Origin: Chamaea fasciata
Lineage: Eukaryota > Chordata > Aves > Passeriformes > Sylviidae
Direction: 5' to 3'
NCBI GenBank assembly: GCA_029207755.1
Contig: JARCOQ010000009.1
Location: 33,812,914-33,876,913, forward strand
DNA length: 64,000 nt
Shown in pieces: positions 1 through 11,733 of the stretch. The notes beneath the pieces are model-generated. The model saw only the letters and a program-made list of their open reading frames with translations. It had not been told where the DNA came from and ran no database searches. The position numbers and the translations under genes were made by a program. Position 1 is the stretch's first letter. Each line of letters starts with the position of its first letter.

Positions 1-652
1 AAAAAAAAAGTCTGGTTGAATGCACGCGTATGTGTGATGGCAAACTGAAATTATCTCAATTCCCCAAGAAAAGGTGTAAAAGCTACCAGATGGTCTCTAA
101 AGTTCAGTCCCTGCTGCAGCATGTTAACTTTCTAGAAAGGGCTGCCAGCCTCTAGCAGCCACCTGGTGTTTGCAGGGCGCTGCTGCCACTGGGGGTGTGT
201 TTGGGGACTGATGTATGAGCTGAACGAGGGAGCCTTGGCCCTGCAGCAGCCTCTGTCACACACTTTGACGGGAACTTCAAAGCACGTGCTGACCCCTAGG
301 TTTCAAACAGTTCCTTATACATCTAACACATCTGAAACAAACCATTTCCCAACGCTGCAGGCTGTGGGGAAGGTTTTGCTCAGAGTTCCTGTCCCACACT
401 CCCAGCACCTCTGGCCCTTTTCCCAGGGAGGCTGCCTGGAGGTGCAGCCCTAGCTCAGGGGCAGCTGAAGGGAGGCTCTGACCACACCTCACTGCTGGAT
501 GCTGTCACACCGTGTTTACTGGAGCAGGAGGAGACTTCACAGGAAGTTCCTTCTTTCATGCTAACCTGAGGACTGGTTATACACACTCTGCATGCACACA
601 CACATGAAATTTCAATTATCTGCAGATATCTAGAACAGCTGACACCACCGTA

Positions 653-685
653 ATTATTCAAAGCTTCTTGAAAGCTTTGAATAAT
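653..685. repeat. Perfect hairpin, 14-bp arms and 5-base loop
   Basis: ATTATTCAAAGCTT at 653-666 and its exact reverse complement AAGCTTTGAATAAT at 672-685 are separated by CTTGA. It may be a local inversion-duplication or the remnant of a tiny foldback element; no target duplication is visible. Confidence 0.95.
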
Positions 686-1237
686 CCTTTCCCCCCACAC
701 CACCTAACATTCCCTTTTCCAGCACTGGCACTGTAGTAACACCACTATGAAGTTTCTGGGACAAAGGAGAAGATGGTTTTGATTCTGTGGGAGATGGTGA
801 ATGGGCTTCAGAGGAAGTTTTTTTCCCTGAAGTTTCCCAGTGACTCCACTGTGTGTAACTGCTCCACCTTTTTGAAGTTGCTGGGTAACTGGGCAGCAAA
901 TAAATTCCTGTTTGCCTGGCAGGGAAAAGACTTCTAGAAGAAACTGGTACCACCCAAGCAGGATGCTACAAAACTTCAGCTGTTCTGTATTGTGACTTCA
1001 GTGTGTACTGTGGAACACGGAGAATGTTGAGGTGAGCACTAGAACTGCTGTGTCCTTGCGTCCACCTGACCCTTCTGCTTTCTGATGCATCTCACATTTG
1101 CCTTCTAAAGAGACAGCTTCTGTTGGGGTGGGGTATTAACTGCACTCAGAATTTTGAAGGTTTTAGAGGTTCTTAGATGTGTGCTACAGGCGGTATCAAT
1201 CAGGCCATACATTTAATCTCCTTTTTTCTTGCTTTAG

Positions 1238-1448
1238 AGAGCAGCTGTTTTTCTACCTCAATGCCAGAAACAATGTAGAGTTTGGTGGAAATCTGTTCTA
1301 TAAAACTGATGTACTCAAGAACTGTCTTCACTTGGATGCTTTTATCTCAGATATTCAGCAGGCTCTTCAAGGTCTCATATCCAGGAAAACTGAAGAAATG
1401 AAACTTGGCATAAATGAAAGACTGATAAAATATTCATTGAGCGTTTAA
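1238..1448 (+). other. Unassigned exon-like open stretch, antisense to CTNNA3
   Basis: A strong pyrimidine tract and acceptor (CTTTTTTCTTGCTTTAG, AG at 1236-1237) precedes 70 open codons ending in TAA at 1446-1448. The peptide reads EQLFFYLNARNNVEFGGNLF, then YKTDVLKNCLHLDAFISDIQ and ends ERLIKYSLSV. It looks like soluble helical protein rather than translated repeat. I do not recognise a family. There is no clear AATAAA soon after the stop and no identified upstream exon. It could be the last exon of an unknown plus-strand transcript, a decayed retrocopy, or chance: an open run this long is expected occasionally in 64 kb. Confidence 0.2.
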
Positions 1449-4400
1449 GTTCATTTCACTTAGAGAGATGTGGCTGCAAACTCTGCAGTGCACAGCAAGT
1501 GGTACATTAAGATTCACTAGCAAAACAAACCAACCCCAAACTAAAGCTGTTTCATTTTTGCCTAACTTCACTTTTGCTCTTTCAGCATTTTCCATGGAGA
1601 TGCAACATCCCAGCCTCCAGATTTTACAGGTGTGACTGTGTGAGTTAAGCCATTAATTCATTAAAGGCTTTAGGAAAAACATCCCTTTGCCATTTCTTTC
1701 CTCACCTGGCCTGTGAGTTCTAATGTACTTGGCTGTCATTGCAAAAGGAATTCAGAAGGATGCTGACCACTGTAATTTCACACTGGGGTGAAACACACAA
1801 GATACACAGCAGAAGACAGTATTTTTTAAGAAAAAAAAAACAAACAAAAAACACCCCAAATGGGGCTGGCATCCCTCAAGCTGAAATCCACTCTCCCATC
1901 TCCAGCACTTTTATACCTCCTCTGTAATAAGTCCTGAGAGCAAGCCACTGAATAACAAAGCAGAAGGAAAAGGTTAGACAAGAAATGAATTTTGAAACTT
2001 TTTTTTCTGTTTGTTTACATGCATTGTATTTTTTCTCATTTTTGTTAAGTAATTTAATGTCTTGGCAGTAGTGGCAATCCATTGCTATGAAATGCTGAAC
2101 AATATAACAACTGATATGGGCAGTTATTTTAAAGTTATTTATTCAGAATAACCAAGAGAATCGTGACTTAGAAGCTGAAGAACCCTTTTGCTGTCAAAGT
2201 ATTTTCTGTTCAGCGCACTAAGAAGTGCTTGCACTGTCCCATGTCAGCAGTAGTGGCATCTTGTGTAGCAGTGAAATGCAAACTGTCCTTATTGCAGGAT
2301 ATGCAGAGAAGGCAGGCCCCTGCTGCTGCTGTTTGTGTGGATGTGCAGGTGCTGTCCCTTTGCCAGAAGGCAGAGACAGACACCCGCCTTCCTGGATGAA
2401 GCTGTGCACAGCAACACCCCCCAAGGGTTCTGTGAAACGTGGCAGTGCCTGCAGCCCCAGCTGGGACCCTCTGCTGGGAGCGTTCTTGGAGTGTTTGCAG
2501 GGAACTGTGAGGTTTTGCTGTTTGAGAATAGATGCATTAGTTGGCTGTTTACAATATCCCAAGTCCTACTTGCAGTTCAGCCACATGAAGGTTTTTCATA
2601 CAGGTGGAAGCTGAGAACTGAACATCAAATACAGTTCTATATCAGTGTTGGAAGTCTGAACTTAGAATTCTTTAGGAAACAAGGTCAATTATTAAAAATT
2701 AATTCTGATTAAAACACAAGATTCATTAAATGCATTCCTAGAAGCAGATTTCCTTTGGTACACTGTATCAAGAAACTAAGACTGTTTTTATTTCTTTGAC
2801 AGTTACATTTGAAAGTAACATGAGTTCTACATTTTTGTGGAGAGTAATTAGTGTCCCAGTAGTGCTGCATTTCAGGTAAGAAGTCCTTACTACATTGTGC
2901 TTTTGATTTTAATCCTGCTTTTTTGCTAGCTGTAGCCATTTGCTGTTTTGAATTACTTTATGGCTCTTTCACTAAGGTTGCTGCATAAAATATTCATTTA
3001 ATCCCTTAAGATTAAAAGTAGCAGAACAATCCAAACAGGTAATTATTGTGAAATAACTGTTAAGGCATTGGAGTTTTTGCTGGGCGTTGGCCAGGATTTT
3101 AACACCACTTACTTGCCTGGTTTTCTGAGCCTCCCTTTTTTCCCCACTCAGAGTAGTGTTATTTTTCTTTTTAGTGGAAATGGAGATCTCAGTCTAACAG
3201 TGGCACCAGAAGATGGGTGACCAAGAAAGCACAGCAAAGCTGGAACTGGAAGCACCTGCGCTCATGCAGCTGCCAGGTGACACAGAGAAACCTGTCACAG
3301 ATTCAACCCCAATACAGCTTGGGCAGGAAATGAGCCAAAGGGAGCCTTGCCCTTGTGATTCTTTCCTCTGGAAATTGTTTCTTCAGTGTTCTGCTCACTT
3401 CTGCTTTGCCATGCTTTCCCTCTGGGATACTGGAGAGATTTCATCCCCATGGACACGGCATCAGGAAATGGGCTTCACTGCTTGAGTTTCTTTTCAAGGA
3501 ACTGAGTTCTCCTAAAAACATGGCTGTTCCATTGGTTATCTATGTTTGTGTGTCCATCCAGTCATTGCATTTAACACCTCAGGGGTGTCTGGGGTTTGTT
3601 CTATGTTTTACCCATTTTTCAGGTGGGGAAATTGAATCTAATGGACTAAAAACTAACCATTACCAGAGTCTGCTTCAGGCTAAGCAGGATTCAAAGAACT
3701 GAAACTGAGCTCTATAATTAGCCCAGGCCTGTGTCCAAGTTAAATGATAAACAACTTACATTAAGGGCTGTGAAATTGTTCCTGTGCAACACCATAATAG
3801 AGCAGATGCTTAGCCAGGCGGAGAGCTCAGTTCCTCCCCAGTACTGCTGCTTTCACTTCCAGGGAGGATTTTAAAAAAGGAATCTATTTTTTTAAAAACA
3901 GGCCCTTGAGAAAAAGAGAACAGTGTCTTAATATAAATCCTTTCCTCGCTGTTGAGGAAGAAATAGAGTGTTTGTTGCAATAATCTTTGACATACACTGA
4001 GTCTAAGAACTGTAAGACACATCCAGATTTTGCTAATTCCCAGAGTAATTATTACTAGGAAAAGTTAACTGTCCTTTAGCATACATTACCAGAAATTCTT
4101 CCTACTCCTTTAAATTGGTTTTTCTCAGTAGATGCAGTTTAGAGAGCAATACTAACTGAGCTCTCTATAAGTGATTGACAGCAAAATCTACCCCTTGCTT
4201 TGCTTCCAAAGGCCAGGATTTCTATATCCACACACTTGTCAGTGTACACCAGGCAAAACCAGGAAAGTTATAGTGTTACTAGATAAAAAAAATCCCAGAG
4301 TGAAACATTTCTGTCAGCTCTCAGTGGAAGAAAACTTGTGTCAGCTCTTGAGGGTTAATGTCAGCTTTTAGAAATTGAGCAGTTCAGTATTTTCAGAGTC

Positions 4401-7400
4401 AAATACTCTGAAAGAAGTGATTTCATGCATGATGTGAGGCCCTACAAGTAACCTCTCCCACCCATTCAAACAGGCTGAACTCAGAGTTCTCAAGGAGTGC
4501 CCAGGAGAAACGGCAGCCAGGAGAAGAGAAGTGGCTGAGCACGGAGCAGGAGCTGTGCCCTGGTGCTGTCACAGCAGCCACTGTGGATGGGAAGCAAGGA
4601 AAAAGGGATGCTGTTCCACCACAGCCCACACAGAAGAGAGAGCAGGACAGGTGCACTGAAGGCAGAGGAATGAACCAGGTACCTGTGGTGACTCAATTGT
4701 GCTGTCAGGGCAGCTCCTGTTCCAGTGCAATTCCCAGCTTGCTGCTTTTAGTCCTTTGTTCCTTCCCTCCCGTCCTGCTGGGGCCACAGCAAGGCTGTTC
4801 TGCTCATCTCACTCCTCTTCCAGGGGGAAAGCACAGCCAGACCCCACAGGAGCAGAAGTGCACTGCTCCCATCTCCCGTGCTGCCACGGGAGCAGCTGAA
4901 GCCCTTCCAGTGTAATGATGGCATGGGGCCATTTGCCAGCTGCCACAGCAGCACCCATTGGCCAAGGCAGCCTTTTCCTGAGGTATGGGTATCCGGGGAT
5001 TGGGATTGTGCCAGCCAAAGGCCTGGGGCCAGAGACCCTCCTCTAACTTCTGGCTTACAGCTTTGCCTCTGCGTTTTCACCTGTGAGCACATTCATTGCA
5101 GTGTTGTGCTGGAAACTTGGGAATTAATGGGCCTGGGAAGTCAGGAAGGGAAACAGGTATTTCACTCCAGCCTTGGAGCATGAAGTTAGACACATTAAAG
5201 CACCTCCACTTGGCACAAAAGCAGCCTGACGTCAGTGTTTAAAAGTCTGGCTCTTGAGATACCCGGGGGAAGAGCTGGAGATAAATGAGACATCTGCAGG
5301 AACAGCAGAGTGAAACAGCCCTCAGTGCACAGGTAAGGCTGGACAACTTGAAGGGGGTGGGCCTTCTGTGCCAGTTAGCAAATTCTGGGATACTGGGACT
5401 CTGGAGACTTTGCTCTTCCAGACCCTTCCTTTTTAAGCTTTTTAAGGCCAAAAAACTTTGTCTCTCTTGCCAAGTACAATATAAAAGAAAGAAAGGTAAA
5501 GACTATAAATAGCACAAAACAGAATTGCCTGGCAAAAGTCATGGAGCACAATATTAATATGTAAGATATGTTCATTTTTCTGCCCTGTGATATAATTCTC
5601 TCTAGCTAAAACCATTGTTGAAAAAAGAGCAAACTGGCAAGATAAGGTGCAAGGCTATTGCTGTGCAGTGCTTGTAAGTGAAGTAACAGTTTATCTTATT
5701 TAAGCGAATGAAACTCCTGTCGCTCTGCATACTGCAAATGTTACCCCATTATTTTGTGCCTGAAGAGGCACCAATTTAATTAATAGAAGAAAATCTGTGT
5801 TCCCTATTTAATCACTCCTAATGAAGACTTAAAGAATCCTCACCATTTGGACTTGAGCAGCTTAGAACCTGGCAATGTGAGCCAGTACTCACAGCATTGG
5901 AGGGGGACTGTGAAAGACTAAATAGTGAGCAAGGAATTTTTCATGAATGAAAATAACGAAACTACAGTGAATGGGGAATGAGAAGGTGATGATCCACATC
6001 TCTTCCTCTTTTTTCTGTACAGGACCCCTTCTAACCTCCATAACGGGGAGCTGACTAGAAAGAAGGTACTGGAGCTTGGGGATGGACAGTGAGAAAGGCA
6101 GACTACATGAGCGTGTGGCCTGAAGTCCAAAAGCTGCTAAACAAGGAGAGCAGTGAGAAGAGCTGTCAGCTGGGAAGCCCACAAATCATCCTAGCTGCCC
6201 CAGGGAAAGTGGCCTAATTAACCTCCACTAACGATACAGCCCGGGATGAACTGGAGGTAAGAAACCTTTCACAGTGCAGGGCAGGCCCAGGGCACACAGA
6301 TCAAAAACAGCGGAAGAGCTGTGTTTATGGATTTCAATATCGTTTTTCATAAGCATAATGCTCTTTGTTGTCATGGAGTAAGTGGCAAACTGAGCTATGC
6401 TGGCAGCCAGCAGCACCTCCTCCAGTGCAGGTCACGATGCTGCTGACAGGGACACAGCTGCCCTTGTGCCGCGGCCCTGCCACCCACTGCTCCATGGTCC
6501 CATCCAAGGTTAACTTGGAACGCCGGTTTAGGATTCCTTTAGCTGCTCACCACAGCATCATCCAGAACTGGTAAGACAAGGCTGCTCTGTTTCAAGAAGA
6601 TGGTTTTCTTTTGCAGATCTGCAAAAATGTGATGCTACATCCTCTGCTTTTCATCCCTCTCTTTCTCTCAGTTGGACTTTGGGCTTCAAGAGAGGCTGGT
6701 TTGGGTTATTTTTTAATGAATTGCTACTCTTGTGAGAAGGGATTTTCCTTGAAGGTGATTTAAATCCAAGATCCTTGTGCACAGTTCTAATAGTTACAGA
6801 AGGGAGGTGTGGAGTCAATATCAGAGCCATCTCAAAACAGTGCTTTTATGTCTGATTCCACCAGCTGGTACTCACCCTCCTTTTGTTTCTCAAAGTGGAT
6901 TTGTCAGCGTAGAAGTTGGAACTGACCTGTCCACGTGTGGAAATGTGTCATTTCTCACAGGAGAGGAGCCTCCCCCCTCAGCTGTTCAGCCCCAGCTCCT
7001 GAAGGAGGTGGGAGAGGAGGGGAGGGACTCTGAGGAGCCAGTGAAGCCAGAGGAGGGGTGGATGCCCAAGGACCAGGAAGGTCATTCCTGGCACACACCT
7101 ATACATGGGTGCAGGAGGGAGAAAACGATGGAGGGACCTGTGAGGATGACTATTTCCTAATGCTGTTTCTGGTAGATTTCTTTTCCTATAGCAGGTTTTC
7201 ATTAACCAGAGGATGGATTCAGTTTCAGGAGGCTCTGAGTTCTTTACTTAATGCACAATAAAGCCTTTAGTATCTGCTAGAGCAGGGCCTTTTTTCTTAA
7301 TCATCTTGCTGTCTCCGTTTCTGATTCTCATTCAGGGAAGATCAGGACTGGGGAGAATATAAAATATAATCCTATTCCAGCTACAGTTCTGACTCTTGTA

Positions 7401-8377
7401 TTTTCTAAAGGACTTCTAATACTATCTTCTGGGGAGGGAGAAGGTGGGAAGGGGAGAAGAACCCCTCTGCTTTCTCACACAGAACTTGGGTTTGTCACTT
7501 TTTTCTAGGCCAGCTAACTGAGGAATTTGATCAGTTTCTGAAGCCCCGACATGCACTTTAAAGCTGGAACTTGCTCCAGCTTTTAAGAAAAGCAATTCAA
7601 TAACCAGCCCTTTTTTATACCACTAGTGCATTTCTCTCCCTCTTGACTGAGCAATTTATCTGTACAGCGTAAATACCGCTATTCTTCTAAAACTGAAGCA
7701 ATTAAAACACAAATAGTTAGATTAATACAAAAGGCCATCAGTTTCACATAACCACAATTTTAATTGCAGGGGGGCAGTTGAGCACAGTCAGTCACAAATG
7801 GCATCCCCTTCCCCAGACAGAGGCCAGGGAGCCTTTGTTTGAATTTTCTAGAAATTTTTCACAACCACTGACACCAACCGTGTCTCCACTGTCTTGAAAA
7901 GGCTTGGAGAGAGAGCACAGGTCTCTTGACACAGGCTGGCAATTTGGCTCTTTTTTATGTAACATCCATATTATTTAAAAAAAAAAAAATGAACACAGCC
8001 ATTGTTGGAGCATTTTCTAAGACTATTTAAAAGAGTAGCAACCTTGCAGCATCTCACCTTGGCTTCACAGAACACCCCCAAAGCCATTCAGGCCTCTTCT
8101 AAGCATGTTCTTCATTTCCACTGACTCAAACTAAGCACCTGCTTATGTGTGTTTATTGAACTAGAAGGGAATGGAGCATTTATCTGAACAAGCACAGTTG
8201 TCTTTCTCCAGTTTCTGGATGCACATAGGACAAGTTCTCACCCTCCTCCCTTGAAGCAGGGTTAGGATCTATAGTCATCTCTTTGGGATTATCAATGAAG
8301 TTAAATTTGGGGTTTCGTTTTTAGAACTTGAAATTTTTGCACCAGGTGGATTATGCACTGTTGACAGCAGTGACAGG

Positions 8378-8402
8378 AAAAAAAAAAAAAAAAAAAAAAA
8401 AA
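8378..8402 (+). repeat. Poly(A) run of 25
   Basis: This is an uninterrupted A25 followed by GGTAAAG. It could be the tail of a retroposed transcript, but the upstream bases resemble no known RNA or repeat and no flanking duplication was found, so a simple mononucleotide tract is the safer reading. Confidence 0.9.
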
Positions 8403-8754
8403 GGTAAAGAAAACAAGGTGAGTATTCTACAGCAGGAGGCAGAAACAGCAAGAACCAATTTTGGTTTCAACATTTGGCTTTACTATAACCCACACTAGTC
8501 ACAGAACTGCTTGTGAAAAGAAACAGGTAAGGAAGAGAAACTTGTTAATGTGCAGCCCAAGTGAAAACAAGCACTGGCTTCAGAAATTATACACTCAATT
8601 AAAATTAATTAACTATATGTTTCAGAGGTTCAATATGGTGTCTAAATTACCATTTGAACAGCCAACACAAGGAACCTACATAAATGAGTGTTTCAGATCT
8701 CACTTGAGCAACGAAGGCTTCATTTCTGATGACTGTAGTTTTAGTGAGAGATAA

Positions 8755-9382
8755 ATAGGCATGGGAAAGCCTAGAGAGAGGCAGAAATAGATATGTACAG
8801 ATATGGATGTGTAGAGATAGGGCTAGGCAGGCACCGGGAGAGGCAGAGATGGAGACAGGTACAAGGAGGTTGACACAGGTAGAGACAGGTGCAGACAGGT
8901 AAAGACAGACATGGATAGGTAGAAAGAGTACAGGCAGATATGGACGGATGGAGAGGGGTGACAGATTTTGACAGGCACAGATAGATATTGACAGATACAG
9001 ACAGACAGGCACACACAGACATTGGCATACAGAGACAGGTACAGATAGATCCTAAGAGATTCTGTTAGATCCTGACAGATTCTGTAAGATTTTAGCCGAT
9101 TCTGACATATTTTGACAAATTCTCTTAGAATCTGACAGGTTCTGACAGAGATACTGGCAATGATGGAGACAGATCTTCGACAGAGATTTTGTCAGCTATT
9201 GACAGGTACAGAGAGGGAGACATATAGATATAAATATATATAAGGACAGAGAGTGACAAGTACTGACAGGTGGAGTAAGTGTAGATGGATAGAAACATGT
9301 ATAGATAACTAGTGATAGGTACAGATATATAGGTGGAGATGTGTATATATAGAGAGGTGCAGATAGGCAGAGATAGTAGTTC
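8755..9382. repeat. Degenerate GACAGGTA/GATAGACA-type tandem repeat, left block
   Basis: This is a strand-asymmetric, purine-rich block made of loosely repeated 6-12-bp words such as GAGACAGGTA, GACAGATA, AGATAGAT and TTCTGACAG. Spacing is irregular, and 9050-9150 switches to GATTCTGTTAGATCCTGACA-like units. The complementary strand is open over parts of the block (8647-9028 and 9196-9519), giving spurious Cys/Leu/Ser-rich frames. It ends where the LTR fragment begins. Confidence 0.85.
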
Positions 9383-9383
9383 T

Positions 9384-9764
9384 CTGACTGGTTTCTTTCC
9401 TTTTTCTTAGGACTGTTTAAACCTACTGCAGACTCAAAAACCCAGTGAAGCACCAGGAGCTCGCACCTGCGGCCCACTGGGGCCTGGACCTCAAGAGAGA
9501 TTGATAAGAGACTGAGCAAGCTGAGCTACCCACAGCGAAGACTTTCTGAATTTACCACCTCACTTCAGAGCAACAAAAGGTTTTACTGTTTCATATTATT
9601 CATTCTTTATGCTTGTGAGCAGCACTTTGTTAAATTAATAGTTTTTCCCACTTTCCTCTGGAGAAGTTCTTTCCCAGACTGATTGGGAAAGGGGCTGTTT
9701 GAGTGTACTTCCCAGAGGTACCCTATTCAGAAGATTTCACCCAAATTTGACCTAAACCAGGACA
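9384..9764 (+). mobile_element. LTR fragment (retroviral) lying between two satellite blocks
   Basis: This stretch interrupts the GACAG-type repeats. It ends CCCAAATTTGACCTAAACCA then GGACA, a typical LTR 3' terminus of songbird retroviruses. It also contains GAGATTGATAAGAGACTGAG, TTCATATTATTCATTCTTTA and TTAAATTAATAGTTTTTCC, which fit the R-U5 part of such LTRs. No TG start or target duplication is evident on the left, so it looks 5'-truncated. It points the same way as the other LTRs, antisense to CTNNA3. Alternative: an unrelated unique insert; the LTR call rests mainly on the 3' third. Confidence 0.6.
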
Positions 9765-9782
9765 CAGAGCTAAATATTGATC

Positions 9783-10110
9783 AGTACATATAGATACTGA
9801 CAGGTATGGGCAGGTACAGACAGGCAGAGAGAGGTATGGTTTGCTAGAGCCATACAGAGATAACTATAGAGAGCTGTAGATATATATAGACAGAGCCAGT
9901 TATGTAGATAAAGGTAGATAAAGATGGGAACAGATAGGTAGAGACAGAGATAGGCAACCTGAGATAGGTAGAGCTGGATAAAGACAGAGACAGGTACAGA
10001 GAGATGTAGGGAGATAGAGACAGGTATAGATCCATACAGACAGCCAGAGAGCAGGATACACGTACAGGGATGAGTGCAGATAGCCAGTGGTAGGCACAGA
10101 CAGACACAGA
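9783..10110. repeat. Degenerate GACAGGTA-type tandem repeat, right block
   Basis: Repetition resumes after the LTR fragment with GATACTGACAGGTATGGGCA, GGTAGATAAAGATGGGAACA and AGATAGGTAGAGACAGAGAT. Composition and words match the left block, so the two were probably one array. It fades at about 10110, about 80 bp before the first loose unit of the 16-bp minisatellite. Confidence 0.82.
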
Positions 10111-10220
10111 GGAATTACTGTGTGTGGACTGCAGGCACCATGACCATCTACAGGCACCATTACTGCACGTGGAGCGCAGGCAGCGTTCCGGGCAGTGCCA
10201 CACACGGACAGCGTTCCAGG

Positions 10221-11116
10221 GCAGTGCCATCCACGGGCAGTGCCATCCACGGGCAGTGCCATCCATGGGCAGTGCCATCCATGGGCAGTGCCATCCACGG
10301 GCAGTGCCATACACCGGCAGTGCCATACACGGGCAGTGCCATATACGGGCAGTGCCATACACGGGCAGTGCCATACACCAGCAATGCCATACACGGGCAA
10401 TGCCATATACGGGCAGTGCCATCCATGGGCAGTGCCATACACGGGCAGTGCCATATACGGGCAGTGCCATACACGGGCAGTGCCATACACGGGCAGTGCC
10501 ATACACGGGCAATGCCATATACGGGCAGTGCCATCCATGGGCAGTGCCATACACGGGCAGTGCCATACACGGGCAGTGCCATACACGGGCAGTGCCATAT
10601 ACGGGCAATGCCATACACGGGCAATGCCATACAGGGGCAGTGCCATACACGGGCAGTGCCATATATGGGCAGTGCCATATACGGGCAATGCCATATAAGG
10701 GCAGTGCCATCCATGGGCAGTGCCATCCATGGGCAGTGCCATCCATGGGCAGTGCCATATATGGGCAATGCCATACACGGGCAATGCCATACAGGGGCAG
10801 TGCCATGCACGGGCAGTGCCATATACGGGCATTGCCATACACGGGCAGTGCCATCCATGGGCAGTGCCATCCATGGGCAGTGCCATCCATGGGCAGTGCC
10901 ATACACGGGCAGTGCCATCCATGGGCAGTGCCATCCATGGGCAGTGCCATACACGGGCAGTGCCATCCATGGGCAGTGCCATCCATGGGCAGTGCCATAC
11001 ACGGGCAGTGCCATCCATGGGCTGTGCCATACACGGGCAATGCCATATACGGGCAGTGCCATCCATGGGCAGTGCCATCCATGGGCAGTGCCATCCATGG
11101 GCAGTGCCATACACAG
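10221..11116. repeat. 16-bp minisatellite, 56 units in exact register
   Basis: The unit is GCAGTGCCATACACGG. Counting unit starts from 10221 to 11101 gives 56 units with no net gain or loss of phase over 896 bp. The constant part is GCARTGCCAT; the last six bases vary among ACACGG, CCATGG, TATACGG-type, TATATGG-type and rare forms such as ACAGGG or TAAGG. A loose first copy, GCAGTGCCACACACGG, lies at 10192. The unit is short of stop codons in all six frames and 16 is not a multiple of 3, so long frames (over 300 codons on both strands) with a 16-residue periodicity arise automatically. They are not genes. The arms GGCA/TGCC flanking one base are self-complementary. Confidence 0.98.
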
Positions 11117-11733
11117 ACCACATGCCCAGACACCTGCGGCATTACTGCACACAGATCACAGGAATCATGACCGGGCCCACAGAGGAGGTTTTACCCCACG
11201 CACGTCCCAGGAGCCATCACCACATATGGGGCATTACGACATGTGGTTGTGGGAATTTTTGCAGGCCATAATCGCACAGGGATTGTGGGAGGTATCACCT
11301 TGCTGCTCATTGTATTTATTTCTGCAGACCTGTAGAATGCCCTGCAGCATTTTTTCCTGGCCTGGAAGTCCACCCCTGGAGTGTTTTTATTGTGCTCGGA
11401 CACACATCTGAGCACATTCCATGAGTGTAAGCCAATGCACCAGCATTTTCAAGTGGGTTACAGTTCTTCAAACCAAACTACTTCAGAATAACAGCAATAA
11501 CAATGTGCTGTGAGAATTTAAAAAGAAAAGGTGACAGTTAGTCCTTTAAAGCCAGAAGTCTTATGCTTCACTGTCGCAGATTCTTGCTGTTAAGCAGGTG
11601 TTAGAAAAGAAAACAGGATTTGGAGTGACAGTGGAACACGCTGCAAGCTTGAAAAATATCAAGGAGAAAAGCCCAACTTAAATGTAACATGTATTTTGAC
11701 TAACAGAGTACTTGATGCCATTTTTCTACTTAC

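Larger units (their letters stand above)
1..11733 (-). other. CTNNA3: CTNNA3 intron, 3' of the last visible exon (partial)
   Basis: This is intronic by position. 1-8754 is mostly unique AT-rich DNA with a somewhat GC-richer stretch near 4440-5080. It holds a perfect hairpin at 653-685, an exon-like open stretch at 1238-1448, short A-runs near 1831 and 7977, and a 25-base A-run at 8378-8402. From 8755 to 11116 the intron is repetitive: two GACAG-type blocks, an LTR fragment and a 16-bp minisatellite, each listed separately. 11117-11733 is unique sequence. I saw no RNA gene and no remaining CTNNA3 exon here. Confidence 0.85.

Noticed and set aside
8378..8402. Poly(A) tail of a processed pseudogene
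   Set aside because: No recognisable transcript upstream and no target-site duplication.
8647..9519. Cys/Leu/Ser-rich minus-strand frames that look like a secreted repeat protein
   Set aside because: Translation of the degenerate GACAG-type repeat; no signal peptide or domain, and the frame breaks with the irregular spacing.
10221..11116. CRISPR-like array
   Set aside because: Units are contiguous with no unique spacers, and the genome is vertebrate.
9844..11411. Long overlapping open frames of 330-445 codons on both strands
   Set aside because: They are produced by the stop-free 16-bp minisatellite unit and its flanks; there is no protein family, splice or start support.
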